Under the pieces are notes generated by a model. It was not told where the DNA came from, made no database searches, and was given only the letters and a program-made list of their open reading frames with translations. A stretch of DNA of 64,000 bases from Lacticaseibacillus sharpeae JCM 1186 = DSM 20505. GTDB taxonomy: Bacteria > Bacillota > Bacilli > Lactobacillales > Lactobacillaceae. The DNA lies in contig NZ_AYYO01000030.1 in assembly GCF_001436225.1 (NCBI RefSeq), forward strand, positions 51,249 through 115,248, written 5' to 3'. Positions 51,221 to 59,735 of this stretch are shown piece after piece. The number at the start of each line of letters is the position of its first letter. Within the stretch, counting starts at the first letter, position 1. Position numbers and translations under genes: made by a program.

Positions 51221-51826
51221 ATGGGAAGCAAACAAGCACGGCAACTGCGGGAAGTCGGGCTGATTGTGGTCGGTAACGTGGTGATGGCGCTAGGGTACGC
51301 CAAATGGATGGTGCCCAATCATATTATTAATGGTGGGGTAACCAGTCTGTCGCAAATTGTGAACCACTACTACCCAATCAGCATTGCGATGGCCAATAAC
51401 CTGTGGCTAGCCGGGCTCTTGCTCCTGACGCTGATATTCCTGGGGCGGGAAGTGTTCGTTAAATCACTTCTAAGCAGCATTGTGTACTCAATCAGCTTCA
51501 CCTTGTTCTCAATGTGGCCGACGCGCCTGAACGTGACGCCATTGCTGGATCTGCTGATTGCCAGTGTGCTGGTTGCGTTCGGCTATTTTGCTTGCTTGTC
51601 ATCGCACAGCTCAACGGTGGGGGTCGACGTGTTCGCGCTCATTATCCAAAAATACCGACCGCAAACGAATCTGGCGGCGACCATCCGGCTGTTCAATTAC
51701 GCCATCCTGCTCGTTGGGCTCATTGCGTTTGGGTTGTGGGCTGTGGTGTACGGCCTCATCTTTGCTTTCATTTACTCGCACTTACTGAACTTGATGCTGC
51801 GGAGATGGGCGGCACCAACCGAATAG
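51221..51826 (+). CDS. YitT/YczE-like membrane protein
   Basis: The 201 residues form five or six transmembrane helices of the YitT (DUF161) type: GNVVMALGYAKWMVPNHIINGGVTSLSQI at the N-terminus is the hallmark (Asn-Gly-Gly-Val/Thr), and SSTVGVDVFALIIQKY corresponds to the second repeat. It lacks the C-terminal DUF2179 domain found in many homologues. The function is unknown. GGAGG before the ATG supports the start. arsC follows after 12 bases, so both are probably co-transcribed. Confidence 0.85.
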   Translation: MGSKQARQLREVGLIVVGNVVMALGYAKWMVPNHIINGGVTSLSQIVNHYYPISIAMANNLWLAGLLLLTLIFLGREVFVKSLLSSIVYSISFTLFSMWPTRLNVTPLLDLLIASVLVAFGYFACLSSHSSTVGVDVFALIIQKYRPQTNLAATIRLFNYAILLVGLIAFGLWAVVYGLIFAFIYSHLLNLMLRRWAAPTE

Positions 51827-51838
51827 GAGGAAAACAAT

Positions 51839-52240
51839 ATGCGGCAAATCTACTTCTTATGTACCGGTAATTCTTGTCGGAGTCAGATGGCCGAGGGCTT
51901 CGCAGCGAAGTATCTGCCTGACTGGCGCGTGGCCAGTGCCGGGGTGGAGACGCACGGCCTGAATCCCAAGGCGGTTGCGGTGATGGCGGGAGTCGGCATT
52001 GATATTAGCCAGCACCAGTCGAAGTTGATTGATCTTGACTACCTCAACTCGTCCGATTTGGTGGTTACGCTGTGTGGGGATGCGCGGGATAAGTGCCCAA
52101 TGACGCCGCCAACGGTTGAGCGCCGGCACTGGCCGTTGCCCGACCCCGCCCAGGCGCAGGGGACGGACGCCGAAATTATGCAGGTGTTCCGGGATGTGCG
52201 TGATGAGATTGAACGGCGGGTTAAAGCACTGGCCGAATAG
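51839..52240 (+). CDS. arsC: Arsenate reductase, thioredoxin-coupled (LMW-PTP fold)
   Basis: The 133-residue enzyme reduces arsenate to arsenite with thioredoxin. The phosphatase-type P-loop is CTGNSCRS at 8-15, with nucleophile Cys8, and the resolving cysteines are Cys79 and Cys86 in [10 protein letters not shown]. The Asp-Pro motif [10 protein letters not shown] follows. All features match the Staphylococcus pI258/Bacillus ArsC type. There is no arsR, arsB or acr3 in the window, so it stands alone apart from the YitT-like gene upstream. AGGAGG precedes the ATG. Confidence 0.93.
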   Translation: MRQIYFLCTGNSCRSQMAEGFAAKYLPDWRVASAGVETHGLNPKAVAVMAGVGIDISQHQSKLIDLDYLNSSDLVVTLCGDARDKCPMTPPTVERRHWPLPDPAQAQGTDAEIMQVFRDVRDEIERRVKALAE

Positions 52241-52332
52241 ACAGCACCATTACTCAGACATGATAGCGTTTTATATTTGACCTAATTGGGTGTATTCTAA
52301 ACGCAAAGATGCAGATATTGGGGGCTTTGGCT

Positions 52333-52893
52333 ATGACCAAGACAATTTATTTAATGCGCCACGGGGAAACGCTGTTTAACCGCCAGCGCCGGATTCAGGG
52401 CTGGTGTGATTCGCCGCTGACCGCAAATGGGCGCGCGCAGGCCACGCAGGCTGCCGCGTATTTTCGCGATGCCCATGTGCACCTCGACGCGGCTTACTGT
52501 TCAACCGCCGAGCGTGCCAGTGACACCCTCGCATTAATTACGGACTTGCCGTACACGCGGCTGAAGGGTCTGCGTGAACGCGGTTTTGGCGAATTCGAAG
52601 GCCAGCCGGAATACTTGAATCCACCGCGTCCATACGGCGATTTCTTTGCCCCATATGGCGGGGAGACCGATGAGCAGGTGGACGCGCGCATTACCGCTGC
52701 CGTGCAGTCGATTGTGGACACTGATCCCGGTCAGAATATTTTGATTGTCAGCCACGCCGGCGCCACGATGACCTTCATGCACCACTGGGCCAACTTAGGC
52801 TTCGAAAACCGCTTGCACAATTGTGATATCGCGCAGTTCAGTTACGCGGATGGGGTGTTCAAACTGGTGCAGATAATTCATCCGCTGCATTAG
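52333..52893 (+). CDS. Histidine phosphatase family protein (phosphoglycerate mutase-like)
   Basis: The 186 residues carry the RHG motif at 9-11 (LMRHGET) with the phospho-accepting His10, the second Arg in CSTAERASDT, the acid Glu in LRERGFGEFEG, and the second His in SHAGATM. This set indicates a phosphatase rather than a glycolytic mutase, whose conserved insertion is absent. The substrate is unknown. The ATG at 52333 was chosen because the RHG motif lies close to the N-terminus in this family, and GGGGG is found before it. Confidence 0.9.
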   Translation: MTKTIYLMRHGETLFNRQRRIQGWCDSPLTANGRAQATQAAAYFRDAHVHLDAAYCSTAERASDTLALITDLPYTRLKGLRERGFGEFEGQPEYLNPPRPYGDFFAPYGGETDEQVDARITAAVQSIVDTDPGQNILIVSHAGATMTFMHHWANLGFENRLHNCDIAQFSYADGVFKLVQIIHPLH

Positions 52894-52897
52894 GCAC

Positions 52898-52933
52898 AAA
52901 AAAAGTTCCCGCACAATTGCGAGAACTTTTTTG
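52898..52933. terminator. Bidirectional terminator between phosphatase and asnA
   Basis: AAAAAAGTTC-C-CGCA pairs with TGCG-A-GAACTTTTTT around one mismatch, with a 4-base loop; A and T runs sit on both sides. Confidence 0.75.
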
Positions 52934-52934
52934 A

Positions 52935-53942
52935 TTACAGAATGTGAATTCCAGCCGCTTCGGTTTCCTTCAGCATCTTCTCTGGCCAAACACTGGCCTG
53001 CACTTCACCGACGTGGGCCTTACCCAGCAGCAACATGCACAGACGGGACTGACCAATCCCACCGCCGATGGTGAATGGCAGCTCTTCGGCCATGATGGCC
53101 TTGTGGAATGGCAGGGCGAGACGGTCTTCCTGGCCGGCAATCTTCAACTGCTTGGCCATCGCCGTCTTGTCCACACGGATACCCATGGAGCTAATCTCAA
53201 GGGCGTGCTGGAGCGGTTCGTACCAGAAGAGGATATCCCCGTTCAGGCTCCAGTCATCGTAGTCAGCGGCGCGGCCATCGTGAATCTTGCCGGACTTCAT
53301 GGCGCCCCCGATTTGCATCAGGAATACACAACCGAGTTCCTTGGTGATGGCATCTTCACGCTGCTTGGGCGTGTAGTCGGGCCAGCGGTCTTCCAGTTCC
53401 TGGGTGGTAACGAAGTGGATTTCATCAGGCAAGTGGTGCACGGCCTTGGGGTACTTGTACCAAACTTCGTGTTCCATGTGCTTGATGACCTTGAAGATGT
53501 GCTTAACGGTGTCCTTCAGGGTATCCATGGTTCGCTGCTCGCGCGTGATGACCTTTTCCCAGTCCCACTGGTCGACGTAGATGGAGTGGATGTTGTCCAG
53601 TTCTTCGTCCTTGCGAATGGCGTTCATGTTCGTGTAGAGGCCTTCGCCAGGCTTGAAGCCGTAGCGACCGAGCGTCCAGCGCTTCCACTTCGCGAGGGAG
53701 TGCACGATTTCCATGGTGTCATCGGGGATTTCCTGCATGGTGAAGGAAACGGGCTGTTCGTAGCCGTTCAGGTTGTCGTTGAGCCCGGTGGACCGGGGTA
53801 CCATCATTGGCGCGGACAGCCGGGACAAGTTGAGTTCCTTACCGAATTCATCCTGGAAAGTTTCGCGGATGTAGCGGATGGCTTCCTGGGTTTCGCGGAT
53901 GGACAATTTGGGGTCGTAGTGATCTGGGATAATGAGTTGCAT
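52935..53942 (-). CDS. asnA: Aspartate-ammonia ligase (asparagine synthetase A)
   Basis: The 335-residue enzyme makes asparagine from aspartate, ammonia and ATP. It has the class II synthetase-like fold of Asn[19 protein letters not shown] near the N-terminus, [32 protein letters not shown], and [18 protein letters not shown] near the end. Length is normal (330-340). AAGGAG before the ATG at 53942 sets the start. A T-box leader ending in a terminator precedes it on the same strand, so expression should rise when the matching tRNA is uncharged. Confidence 0.96.
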   Translation of the reverse strand: MQLIIPDHYDPKLSIRETQEAIRYIRETFQDEFGKELNLSRLSAPMMVPRSTGLNDNLNGYEQPVSFTMQEIPDDTMEIVHSLAKWKRWTLGRYGFKPGEGLYTNMNAIRKDEELDNIHSIYVDQWDWEKVITREQRTMDTLKDTVKHIFKVIKHMEHEVWYKYPKAVHHLPDEIHFVTTQELEDRWPDYTPKQREDAITKELGCVFLMQIGGAMKSGKIHDGRAADYDDWSLNGDILFWYEPLQHALEISSMGIRVDKTAMAKQLKIAGQEDRLALPFHKAIMAEELPFTIGGGIGQSRLCMLLLGKAHVGEVQASVWPEKMLKETEAAGIHIL

Positions 53943-54013
53943 AATGGTTTCTCCTTGATTGGTGATGTGGGTGACGGACAACGTGAGGTATTGGGACTTT
54001 GATTATTGTGGAT

Positions 54014-54056
54014 AAAAAAAGTCCCGACGAACAGATTTTTAACTGTTCATCGGGAC
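54014..54056 (-). terminator. T-box-controlled terminator of asnA
   Basis: GTCCCGATGAACAG and its partner (one mismatch) form a 14-bp stem with an 8-base loop, followed by seven T on the minus strand. Confidence 0.9.
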
Positions 54057-54305
54057 GAAATTAATCGCGGTACCACCCAAATTGTTTATCTAAAATAAAC
54101 CACCTCATAGAGTACTAACATACTCCGCCGAGGATAACGTTCCGGTAACGTCTAAGCCTACTCGGGCAGTGCCTTTTGGGTTAGAAGCATAAGCAAGGGT
54201 TATTCGGCGGGCAACACATCTGGATGGGTTCGCACTATTTCCCAAGTCACTGGCAGAGGTCGCAGGTGTACTGTTCTTGCTTGTTGCTGAAATATTTAAC
54301 TTGGC
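54014..54305 (-). ncRNA. T-box riboswitch leader of asnA
   Basis: On the minus strand the leader carries the conserved T-box core GGGTGGTACCGCG (54066-54078) followed by the terminator stem. Upstream lies a stem I-like region of about 170 bases. A possible specifier reading GAATAAC gives AAC (54199-54201), which would fit tRNA-Asn. Uncharged tRNA would stabilise the antiterminator and switch on asnA. Confidence 0.9.
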
Positions 54306-54308
54306 GCT

Positions 54309-54336
54309 ATCTTAGCACGGAAAACTAAAATGTGAA
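54309..54336 (-). promoter_or_regulatory. Promoter of the asnA leader
   Basis: On the minus strand TTCACA and TAAGAT are spaced by 16 bases, just upstream of the T-box leader. Confidence 0.45.
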
Positions 54337-54396
54337 ACCCCAATGTGAGCCAAATTAGTAAAAATGGCAGCTGGCTGGCAACGTGTATCCGGCTGC

Positions 54397-54418
54397 AAAC
54401 GCCTTAAACCCGGCGTTT
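54397..54418 (-). terminator. Possible terminator of the chrA pair
   Basis: AAACGCC and GGCGTTT form a 7-bp stem with an 8-base loop in the gap after chrA. There is no clear T run. Confidence 0.35.
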
Positions 54419-54460
54419 TGGTGCGAAACAAATTTTTGACAAAATATTTTTCGCTGACTG

Positions 54461-55012
54461 TTAGATATAGTATGCCACCGCGCCAATCACCCCGGCCAGT
54501 AACATCAGCCACAGCGGGTTGACGTGCCACTTGAGGTCGATGCCCAGCACCAGGACGAGCACGATGAGACTGACCCAGTCGAGATGGGCGTGCGTCCACA
54601 CGTGGATGTTGCTGACGCCGAACACGGTCACCAGCAGCAGGCTGAGCGCCACGCCGAGAATCAGGCCGACCGCCGCGGGCTTGATGCCGTTCAGAATCCC
54701 GGTGAGAACCCAGTTACTTTTGATTTTGGCCTCGAAGTGCATGTACAGCGGCACGAACACGAGTGAGGGAACGCAGACGGCGAGGGTCGCAGCGACCCCC
54801 GTCCAGAAGCCGCCGTACATCTGGCCGATATACGTGGCGGAGTTAATCGCGATGGGTCCGGGGATGAGTCCGTCCAGCGCGTTGAGGTCGGCGAATTGTT
54901 GCACGGTGAGGCCAAAACGCGCGGATTCAGCAAAAATCAGGGACAGCATTGCGTATCCGCCGCCGAACCCCAGAAAACCGATTTTCAGGAACGCTAAAAT
55001 GACGTTAAGCAT
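54461..55012 (-). CDS. chrA: Chromate transporter, short-chain ChrA subunit 2
   Basis: The 183 residues are one CHR domain with about six helices: FLKIGFLGFGGGYAMLSLIFAE at the start and DLNALDGLIPGPIAINSATYIG are hallmark motifs. It is one half of a pair of short ChrA proteins that work together in place of the long, duplicated type. The gene starts eight bases inside the end of the other half, so both are translated together. Substrate may be chromate or sulphate; chromate resistance is inferred from the family. Confidence 0.9.
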   Translation of the reverse strand: MLNVILAFLKIGFLGFGGGYAMLSLIFAESARFGLTVQQFADLNALDGLIPGPIAINSATYIGQMYGGFWTGVAATLAVCVPSLVFVPLYMHFEAKIKSNWVLTGILNGIKPAAVGLILGVALSLLLVTVFGVSNIHVWTHAHLDWVSLIVLVLVLGIDLKWHVNPLWLMLLAGVIGAVAYYI

Positions 55013-55553
55013 GCTTACCCCTCCGTTTCTGCGCAGTGAGTGCAACCCCCAGGATGCCCGCGCCGACAATGATGGTCGGGGCGCCAACTAAGCTGAACGC
55101 GGTCAGGCCAAAGCAGACCAGCGCGACGGTGATGGTCACCCAGTCAGTGAGGTTGAACTTGGCCAGGCTGTACGCCGCGCTGAACAGGAACGCAGCGGAT
55201 GCAGCACGCACGGCACTCAAAATGCTGAGGGTCACGCCGGATTGCGGAATCATCTGGTAGGCCGTCGTTGCCAGGGACATCAAGATGAATGCCGGTAGAA
55301 TGGCTCCGAGCCCGGCGGCGAACATGCCCACGCGCCCATTAATTTTGCGGCCGACCAAAAAGGCGTTGGTCAGCGCAATGACCCCGGGTAGCGTTTGCGC
55401 CAGGGTGCTGTATTCGTATAGTTCCGCCTTGGTCATCAGGTGGTGTTTGTGCACCACCTCCCGTTCAATCAGCGGTAGCATTGCCAGACCACCCGAGAAG
55501 GTGAATGTGCCGGCGATTAGGTAGATTTTGAAGAGTAACCAATTTTTGTGCAT
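55005..55553 (-). CDS. chrA: Chromate transporter, short-chain ChrA subunit 1
   Basis: The 182 residues are the first CHR domain: FKIYLIAGTFTFSGGLAMLPLIEREVV, then YSTLAQTLPGVIALTNAFLVGRK, and AFILMSLATTAYQ. GGAGG before the ATG at 55553 sets the start. It is upstream of its partner gene and divergent from a LysR-type regulator with about 100 bases between, so that regulator is the likely controller. Confidence 0.9.
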   Translation of the reverse strand: MHKNWLLFKIYLIAGTFTFSGGLAMLPLIEREVVHKHHLMTKAELYEYSTLAQTLPGVIALTNAFLVGRKINGRVGMFAAGLGAILPAFILMSLATTAYQMIPQSGVTLSILSAVRAASAAFLFSAAYSLAKFNLTDWVTITVALVCFGLTAFSLVGAPTIIVGAGILGVALTAQKRRGKHA

Positions 55554-55653
55554 GCAATCATCCTCCACCTATATTGTAGCCTGGATGGAGCTTGACTAAA
55601 AATGTATGTTTTGTACACTTAGCATAACTAAAAGGTTAAGGAGAGCACAGGAC

Positions 55654-56529
55654 ATGAACATTCGCCAGTTAGAAATTTTCCGGGTGGTGGCCGAAACCGG
55701 GAGTATCACGCGGGCGGCAACGGAACTGTATCTGTCGCAACCCGCGGTCTCCAAGGCCATCCGCGAGTTAGAGGCCAGCATCGGGGTGCATCTATTTGAC
55801 CGCGTTGATAACCGGCTGCACCTGAATGTCGCCGGGCGCACTTTTCGCCTCCGCGCCTTGCAATTATTGCGCGATTACGGCGAACTGCAGGCGTTCGGTC
55901 AAGAGCAAGCGGGGCAGCTGCCACTGCGGGTGGGGACGAGCCTTACGATTGGCCAACTGGTGCTGCCCCAAGCGGTGGCACGGTTCCAGCAGTTGCACCC
56001 GCAGACGCCACTGACCGTCTACGCTGAGAATGTGCGGCAAATCAAAGATAGGCTGGTACGCGGGGATATCGACGTGGCCTTCGTTGAGGGCAACGCGCAG
56101 AGCAATGCGTTTCAGACCACTAAGCTGTCGGTGTACCGGCTCGGTGTCTTCGGGGCGCCGAGCAAGTATAACGGGGCGTCTACGATACTGGCCAGCCAGT
56201 TGCCTGAATTGCCGTGGTTATTGCGGGAAGCGGGCAGTACGCTCCGGGATCACTTCGACGAGCGGCTGCACCAACTGAACGTGGCCGTGGATCCGGTTTT
56301 GGAAAGTGTCAACACGCAGGTGCTGATTGGCGCGGCCGTGGCCGGGATGGGCCTCACCGTGCTGCCGGAGCCGCTGGCCAAACCGTACGTCGAAGCGGGC
56401 GCGTTGACCGAGTGCACGCTGCCTGGTGCGCCGCTGGAAACGGTGAACTACGCGATTAGTTTGGCGGGGCAGGGGGATTCCCCCGTGTTGGCGGACTTGG
56501 TGGCGTGCTTTCGCGATGCGGGAATGTAG
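55654..56529 (+). CDS. LysR-type transcriptional regulator
   Basis: The 291 residues have the LysR HTH at the N-terminus (MNIRQLEIFRVVAETGSITRAA, then SQPAVSKAIRELEASIGVHLFDR) and a periplasmic-binding-protein-like effector domain from about 90. It is divergent from the chrA pair. The intergenic gap holds the partial dyad TATG...CATA (55605-55626), which could be its site. The effector is unknown. AAGGAGAG before the ATG at 55654 sets the start. Confidence 0.92.
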   Translation: MNIRQLEIFRVVAETGSITRAATELYLSQPAVSKAIRELEASIGVHLFDRVDNRLHLNVAGRTFRLRALQLLRDYGELQAFGQEQAGQLPLRVGTSLTIGQLVLPQAVARFQQLHPQTPLTVYAENVRQIKDRLVRGDIDVAFVEGNAQSNAFQTTKLSVYRLGVFGAPSKYNGASTILASQLPELPWLLREAGSTLRDHFDERLHQLNVAVDPVLESVNTQVLIGAAVAGMGLTVLPEPLAKPYVEAGALTECTLPGAPLETVNYAISLAGQGDSPVLADLVACFRDAGM

Positions 56530-56758
56530 CCTGAATTGGGTTGCTTTTTTTGCGGTTCACGGAACTATTTGTCAGTAGCGGGGTTTCGGCCGCATTGAGA
56601 TGTGCCTGTGGTCGCTAACACTAGCCATCGCCATGATTGGTAGCACCTGGCGCGATGAACACGAAAAAAACTAGGACCGAAATTTCCACCCAAAGTCGCA
56701 TTCGGGAACACGGATACTTTGCTATGCTATTCACAGCAAATGTAGAGGGGCAATGATG

Positions 56759-57181
56759 ATGAAGAAAAATGTTGCAGCAGTGCTTGGGGCGCTGGCGCTC
56801 ACCGCGCTGCTTACGGGGTGTGGCGTGCAGAAGCAGTCCGCATCTAGTTCCAGTAGTACAACCACTACGCAGGCGAGCAAGCGCACGCCGCGGGACCTGC
56901 TCAGCGACTGCAAAAAACGGGGCTTACCGGTGAAGAATGTGACGAACGCGACTAACCTGCCGAGTGCGGTTAAAGCCACCAGCGGCGTTACTTTTGTCGG
57001 CGGCACGAAGACGAACATGATGTTATTGAAGTTCAGTAGCCAAGCTGATGCCAATTCCGCACGCACCTATTATGTGGGCCAAAACAAGCGGGTTTACAGC
57101 AAGAGTCAGCTGCTACTGGTGGCCGATTACGGGATGGCCAAGGCTTGGTTCGCCAAGTATCAGCGCGCCATTTATCGTTAA
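56759..57181 (+). CDS. Small lipoprotein of unknown function
   Basis: The 140-residue protein begins with MKKNVAAVLGALALTALL and the lipobox LTGC, so it is a membrane-anchored lipoprotein with Cys21 modified. A Ser/Thr/Gln-rich linker (about 25-43) precedes a small mixed domain (TPRDLLSDCKKRGLPV to AKAWFAKYQRAIYR). I do not recognise the family. GAGGGG fits the third of three tandem ATG codons (56753, 56756, 56759). Confidence 0.75.
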   Translation: MKKNVAAVLGALALTALLTGCGVQKQSASSSSSTTTTQASKRTPRDLLSDCKKRGLPVKNVTNATNLPSAVKATSGVTFVGGTKTNMMLLKFSSQADANSARTYYVGQNKRVYSKSQLLLVADYGMAKAWFAKYQRAIYR

Positions 57182-57193
57182 AGTAACAAGCAG

Positions 57194-57225
57194 GCGGAGC
57201 AGAAATGCTGCGCCGCTTTTGCATT
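57194..57225 (+). terminator. Terminator of the lipoprotein gene
   Basis: GCGG-A-GCAG pairs with CTGC-G-CCGC around one mismatch, followed by TTTTGCATTT. Confidence 0.55.
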
Positions 57226-57345
57226 TACTAGCGAATTTAATACCATGTGTGACATAATATGGGCCCATGGACCGATGTGCGGGGGTAAAAAAACGCGCAA
57301 TATAAAAAGTGTTGAAACAAGTTGCCATTATTTGCAGGAAGATTC

Positions 57346-57375
57346 TTGTGTATCTTTAACGTTTGCCAGTATAAA
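57346..57375 (+). promoter_or_regulatory. Promoter of the glycolipid operon
   Basis: TTGTGT (57346-57351) and TATAAA (57370-57375) are spaced by 18 bases, about 64 bases before the start codon. Confidence 0.45.
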
Positions 57376-57438
57376 ATTGCATCGGCCTACGTGAATCTTT
57401 ATAATTAAGCTATTCTTGACGAGTTTGGAGTGAGTCAG

Positions 57439-58662
57439 GTGAACATTGGTATTTTTACCGACAGTTATTTCCCACAGGTTAGCGGGGTTGCAACATCCAT
57501 CAAGACATTGAAGGATCAGTTGGAAGCGCGCGGGCATTCTGTCTACATTTTTACAACGACAGATCCGCACGTGCCCGAAGATGCGGTTGAACCGAACATC
57601 TTCCGCTTCGGGAGTGTGGCCTTCGTGTCGTTCAAGGACCGGCGGATTGCTGTGCGCGGCCTGTTCCACGCGCTGCAGGTGGCCAAGGACCTCAAGCTGG
57701 ACATTGTCCACACACAGACCGAATTTTCCATCGGCTTCATCGGTAAGTTCGTGGCGCGGAACATGCACATCCCCACGGTACATACCTACCACACGATGTA
57801 TGAAGACTATCTGCATTACGTGCTTAACGGCCATCTGCTGCGGCCATACCATGTGCGCCAGATGACGCGGGCCTTTGTCCACAATGACGCCGGCGTGGTG
57901 GCGCCCAGTGATCGGGTGCTGGAGAAGCTGGCCAGCTACGGCGTAACCGCACCAATCCGCGTGATTCCAACCGGGATTGAGCTTAACGCCTACGCGAACC
58001 ACAGCAACCGCGATGTGCGGGCGGAACTGGGGCTCACCGACGTGCCCGTTCTCATTTCGCTGTCCCGGGTGGCGTTTGAAAAACGGATTGACCGTGTAAT
58101 TGACGCGATGCCGCGGATTTTGAAGCAGGTGCCGGATGCGGTGCTGCTGGTTGTTGGTGATGGCCCAGCTCGCGAAAGCCTGGAAGAACAGGCGGAATCT
58201 TTGGAGCTGACGGACCATATCCGTTTCATTGGTGAAGTGGATCACGACGAAGTGCCGCTGTACTACCGGGCTGCCGACATCTTCATGTCCGCTAGTGATT
58301 CGGAAGCGCAGGGCTTGACCTACCTTGAAGCCATGGCGGCGGGGACGAAGGTGCTGGCACTGGCCGGTGATTACACGAACGCACTGCTTGATGACCCAAC
58401 GATCGGCCGCACGTTTACGCGCACGACCGAGATGGCCCAACTGGCAGTCGAGTACCTAACGCATGCAGACGAATACAGTGACGCAACGGCGCGCGAAGCC
58501 AAGCTGGACGCGATTTCGGCGGACCGTTTTGGTGATCGCATCGTTAAGTTCTACGAGGACGCCCAGGTTTACTATGACGAGACGCTGGAAGAAAAGCTGT
58601 CGTCACGTTCATTTGCCAAGACGCTGCGTCTGCAGAGCGTATGGGGGAAAGAAGAAGAATGA
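57439..58662 (+). CDS. lafA: Diacylglycerol glucosyltransferase, LafA/BgsB-like (GT4)
   Basis: The 407-residue GT4 enzyme makes the first step of the glycolipid anchor, transferring glucose to diacylglycerol at the inner membrane face. It has two Rossmann domains: GIFTDSYFPQVSGVATSI at the N-terminus, and EKRIDRVIDAMPRIL, DGPARESLEEQAE and SDSEAQGLTYLEAMAAGTKVLA in the C-terminal sugar-nucleotide site. GTG at 57439 fits TTGGAG (57425-57430) better than the GTG three codons earlier. It is followed with a four-base overlap by the second glycosyltransferase. Confidence 0.88.
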   Translation: MNIGIFTDSYFPQVSGVATSIKTLKDQLEARGHSVYIFTTTDPHVPEDAVEPNIFRFGSVAFVSFKDRRIAVRGLFHALQVAKDLKLDIVHTQTEFSIGFIGKFVARNMHIPTVHTYHTMYEDYLHYVLNGHLLRPYHVRQMTRAFVHNDAGVVAPSDRVLEKLASYGVTAPIRVIPTGIELNAYANHSNRDVRAELGLTDVPVLISLSRVAFEKRIDRVIDAMPRILKQVPDAVLLVVGDGPARESLEEQAESLELTDHIRFIGEVDHDEVPLYYRAADIFMSASDSEAQGLTYLEAMAAGTKVLALAGDYTNALLDDPTIGRTFTRTTEMAQLAVEYLTHADEYSDATAREAKLDAISADRFGDRIVKFYEDAQVYYDETLEEKLSSRSFAKTLRLQSVWGKEEE

Positions 58663-59726
58663 TTAGCATCAATATGTTCAGTTCTGCCGATAAGGTTGCG
58701 GGTCAAGGCGTTGGCTCAGCATATCTTGAACTTATGGGGTTGCTGCGGAAGTACTTCCCCAACGAATTCAAGATTAAGGTCAACGATTACGGGCGCAGCA
58801 ATATCAGCCACTACCACACGATTGATCCCCAATTTTTCTTGTCTACCTGGGCACCAAAACGCGGGCGGAAAATTGGCTACGTACATTTTTTGCCTGACAC
58901 GCTCGATTCCAGCCTGACCCTGCCTGCAGTGGCGCGCGTGAGCCTGGACAAGTACGTGATTTCCTTCTACAAACGCATGGACCATCTCGTGGTGGTCAAC
59001 CCGAATTTCATTCCGCGGTTGGCCGCGTACGGGATTGACCCTGATACCGTGACCTACATTCCGAACTTCGTGGCCACCAAGACTTTCCACCCCGAAACCA
59101 AGGAGCGCAACCAGCAACTGCGAGAAGATCTCGGCATTGCGCCAGACGCCTTCGTTGTGTTCGGGGCCGGTCAGGTGCAGGAACGTAAGGGGATTGATGA
59201 CTTCATCGAATTAGCCAAGCGCAACCCAGACATTCAGTTCATCTGGGCGGGAGGCTTCTCCTTTGGCGCCATCACGAACGGTTATAGCCACCTGAAGAAG
59301 GAAGTGGCAAACCCGCCAGCAAACCTGACGTTCACGGATATTATTCCCCGGGAAACGATGATTCACTACTACAACGTGGCGGACCTATTCTTGCTGCCAT
59401 CATACGAGGAATTGTTCCCGATGACGGTGCTTGAGGCCTTTGCGACCCACACGCCAGTCATGGTGCGCAGCTTGGATTTGTACGACCAGATTATTGAACC
59501 GTACGCCGTGGAAGCAGACGACATGCTCGACATGAACGCGAAGATTCGTCAGTTGAAGGACAACCCCGACCAACTGCAGCACTACGCTGACTTGAGCGCT
59601 GAAGCCACGAATGAATATTCTGAAGAACACTTGGCCCACGTCTGGGAGAAGTTTTACACGGAACAAGCGCACATTCAGCACCTGAAGAAACAGAAAAAGG
59701 ATAAGAAAAAAGCGGGAAAGAAGTAG
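58659..59726 (+). CDS. lafB: Glycolipid glycosyltransferase, LafB/BgsA-like (GT4)
   Basis: The 355-residue GT4 enzyme adds the second sugar to monoglucosyl-diacylglycerol. GQGVGSAYLELMGLL near the N-terminus and ERKGIDDFIELAKRNPD, then SYEELFPMTVLEAFATHTPV in the C-terminal half are typical of LafB-type enzymes. The end is very Lys-rich (KKQKKDKKKAGKK) and may bind anionic lipid. The start overlaps the stop of the first enzyme (ATGA). Whether the sugar is galactose (Listeria type) or glucose (Enterococcus type) cannot be told. Confidence 0.88.
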   Translation: MISINMFSSADKVAGQGVGSAYLELMGLLRKYFPNEFKIKVNDYGRSNISHYHTIDPQFFLSTWAPKRGRKIGYVHFLPDTLDSSLTLPAVARVSLDKYVISFYKRMDHLVVVNPNFIPRLAAYGIDPDTVTYIPNFVATKTFHPETKERNQQLREDLGIAPDAFVVFGAGQVQERKGIDDFIELAKRNPDIQFIWAGGFSFGAITNGYSHLKKEVANPPANLTFTDIIPRETMIHYYNVADLFLLPSYEELFPMTVLEAFATHTPVMVRSLDLYDQIIEPYAVEADDMLDMNAKIRQLKDNPDQLQHYADLSAEATNEYSEEHLAHVWEKFYTEQAHIQHLKKQKKDKKKAGKK

Positions 59727-59735
59727 GGAGAAGTC

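Noticed and set aside
52944..54002. Plus-strand open frame of about 352 codons opposite asnA
   Set aside because: It runs across asnA into the T-box region and has no recognisable domain; asnA on the minus strand is certain.
57328..58440. Long minus-strand open frame of about 370 codons opposite lafA
   Set aside because: The product is rich in His, Arg and Gln without motifs, while the plus frame is a clear GT4 glycosyltransferase.
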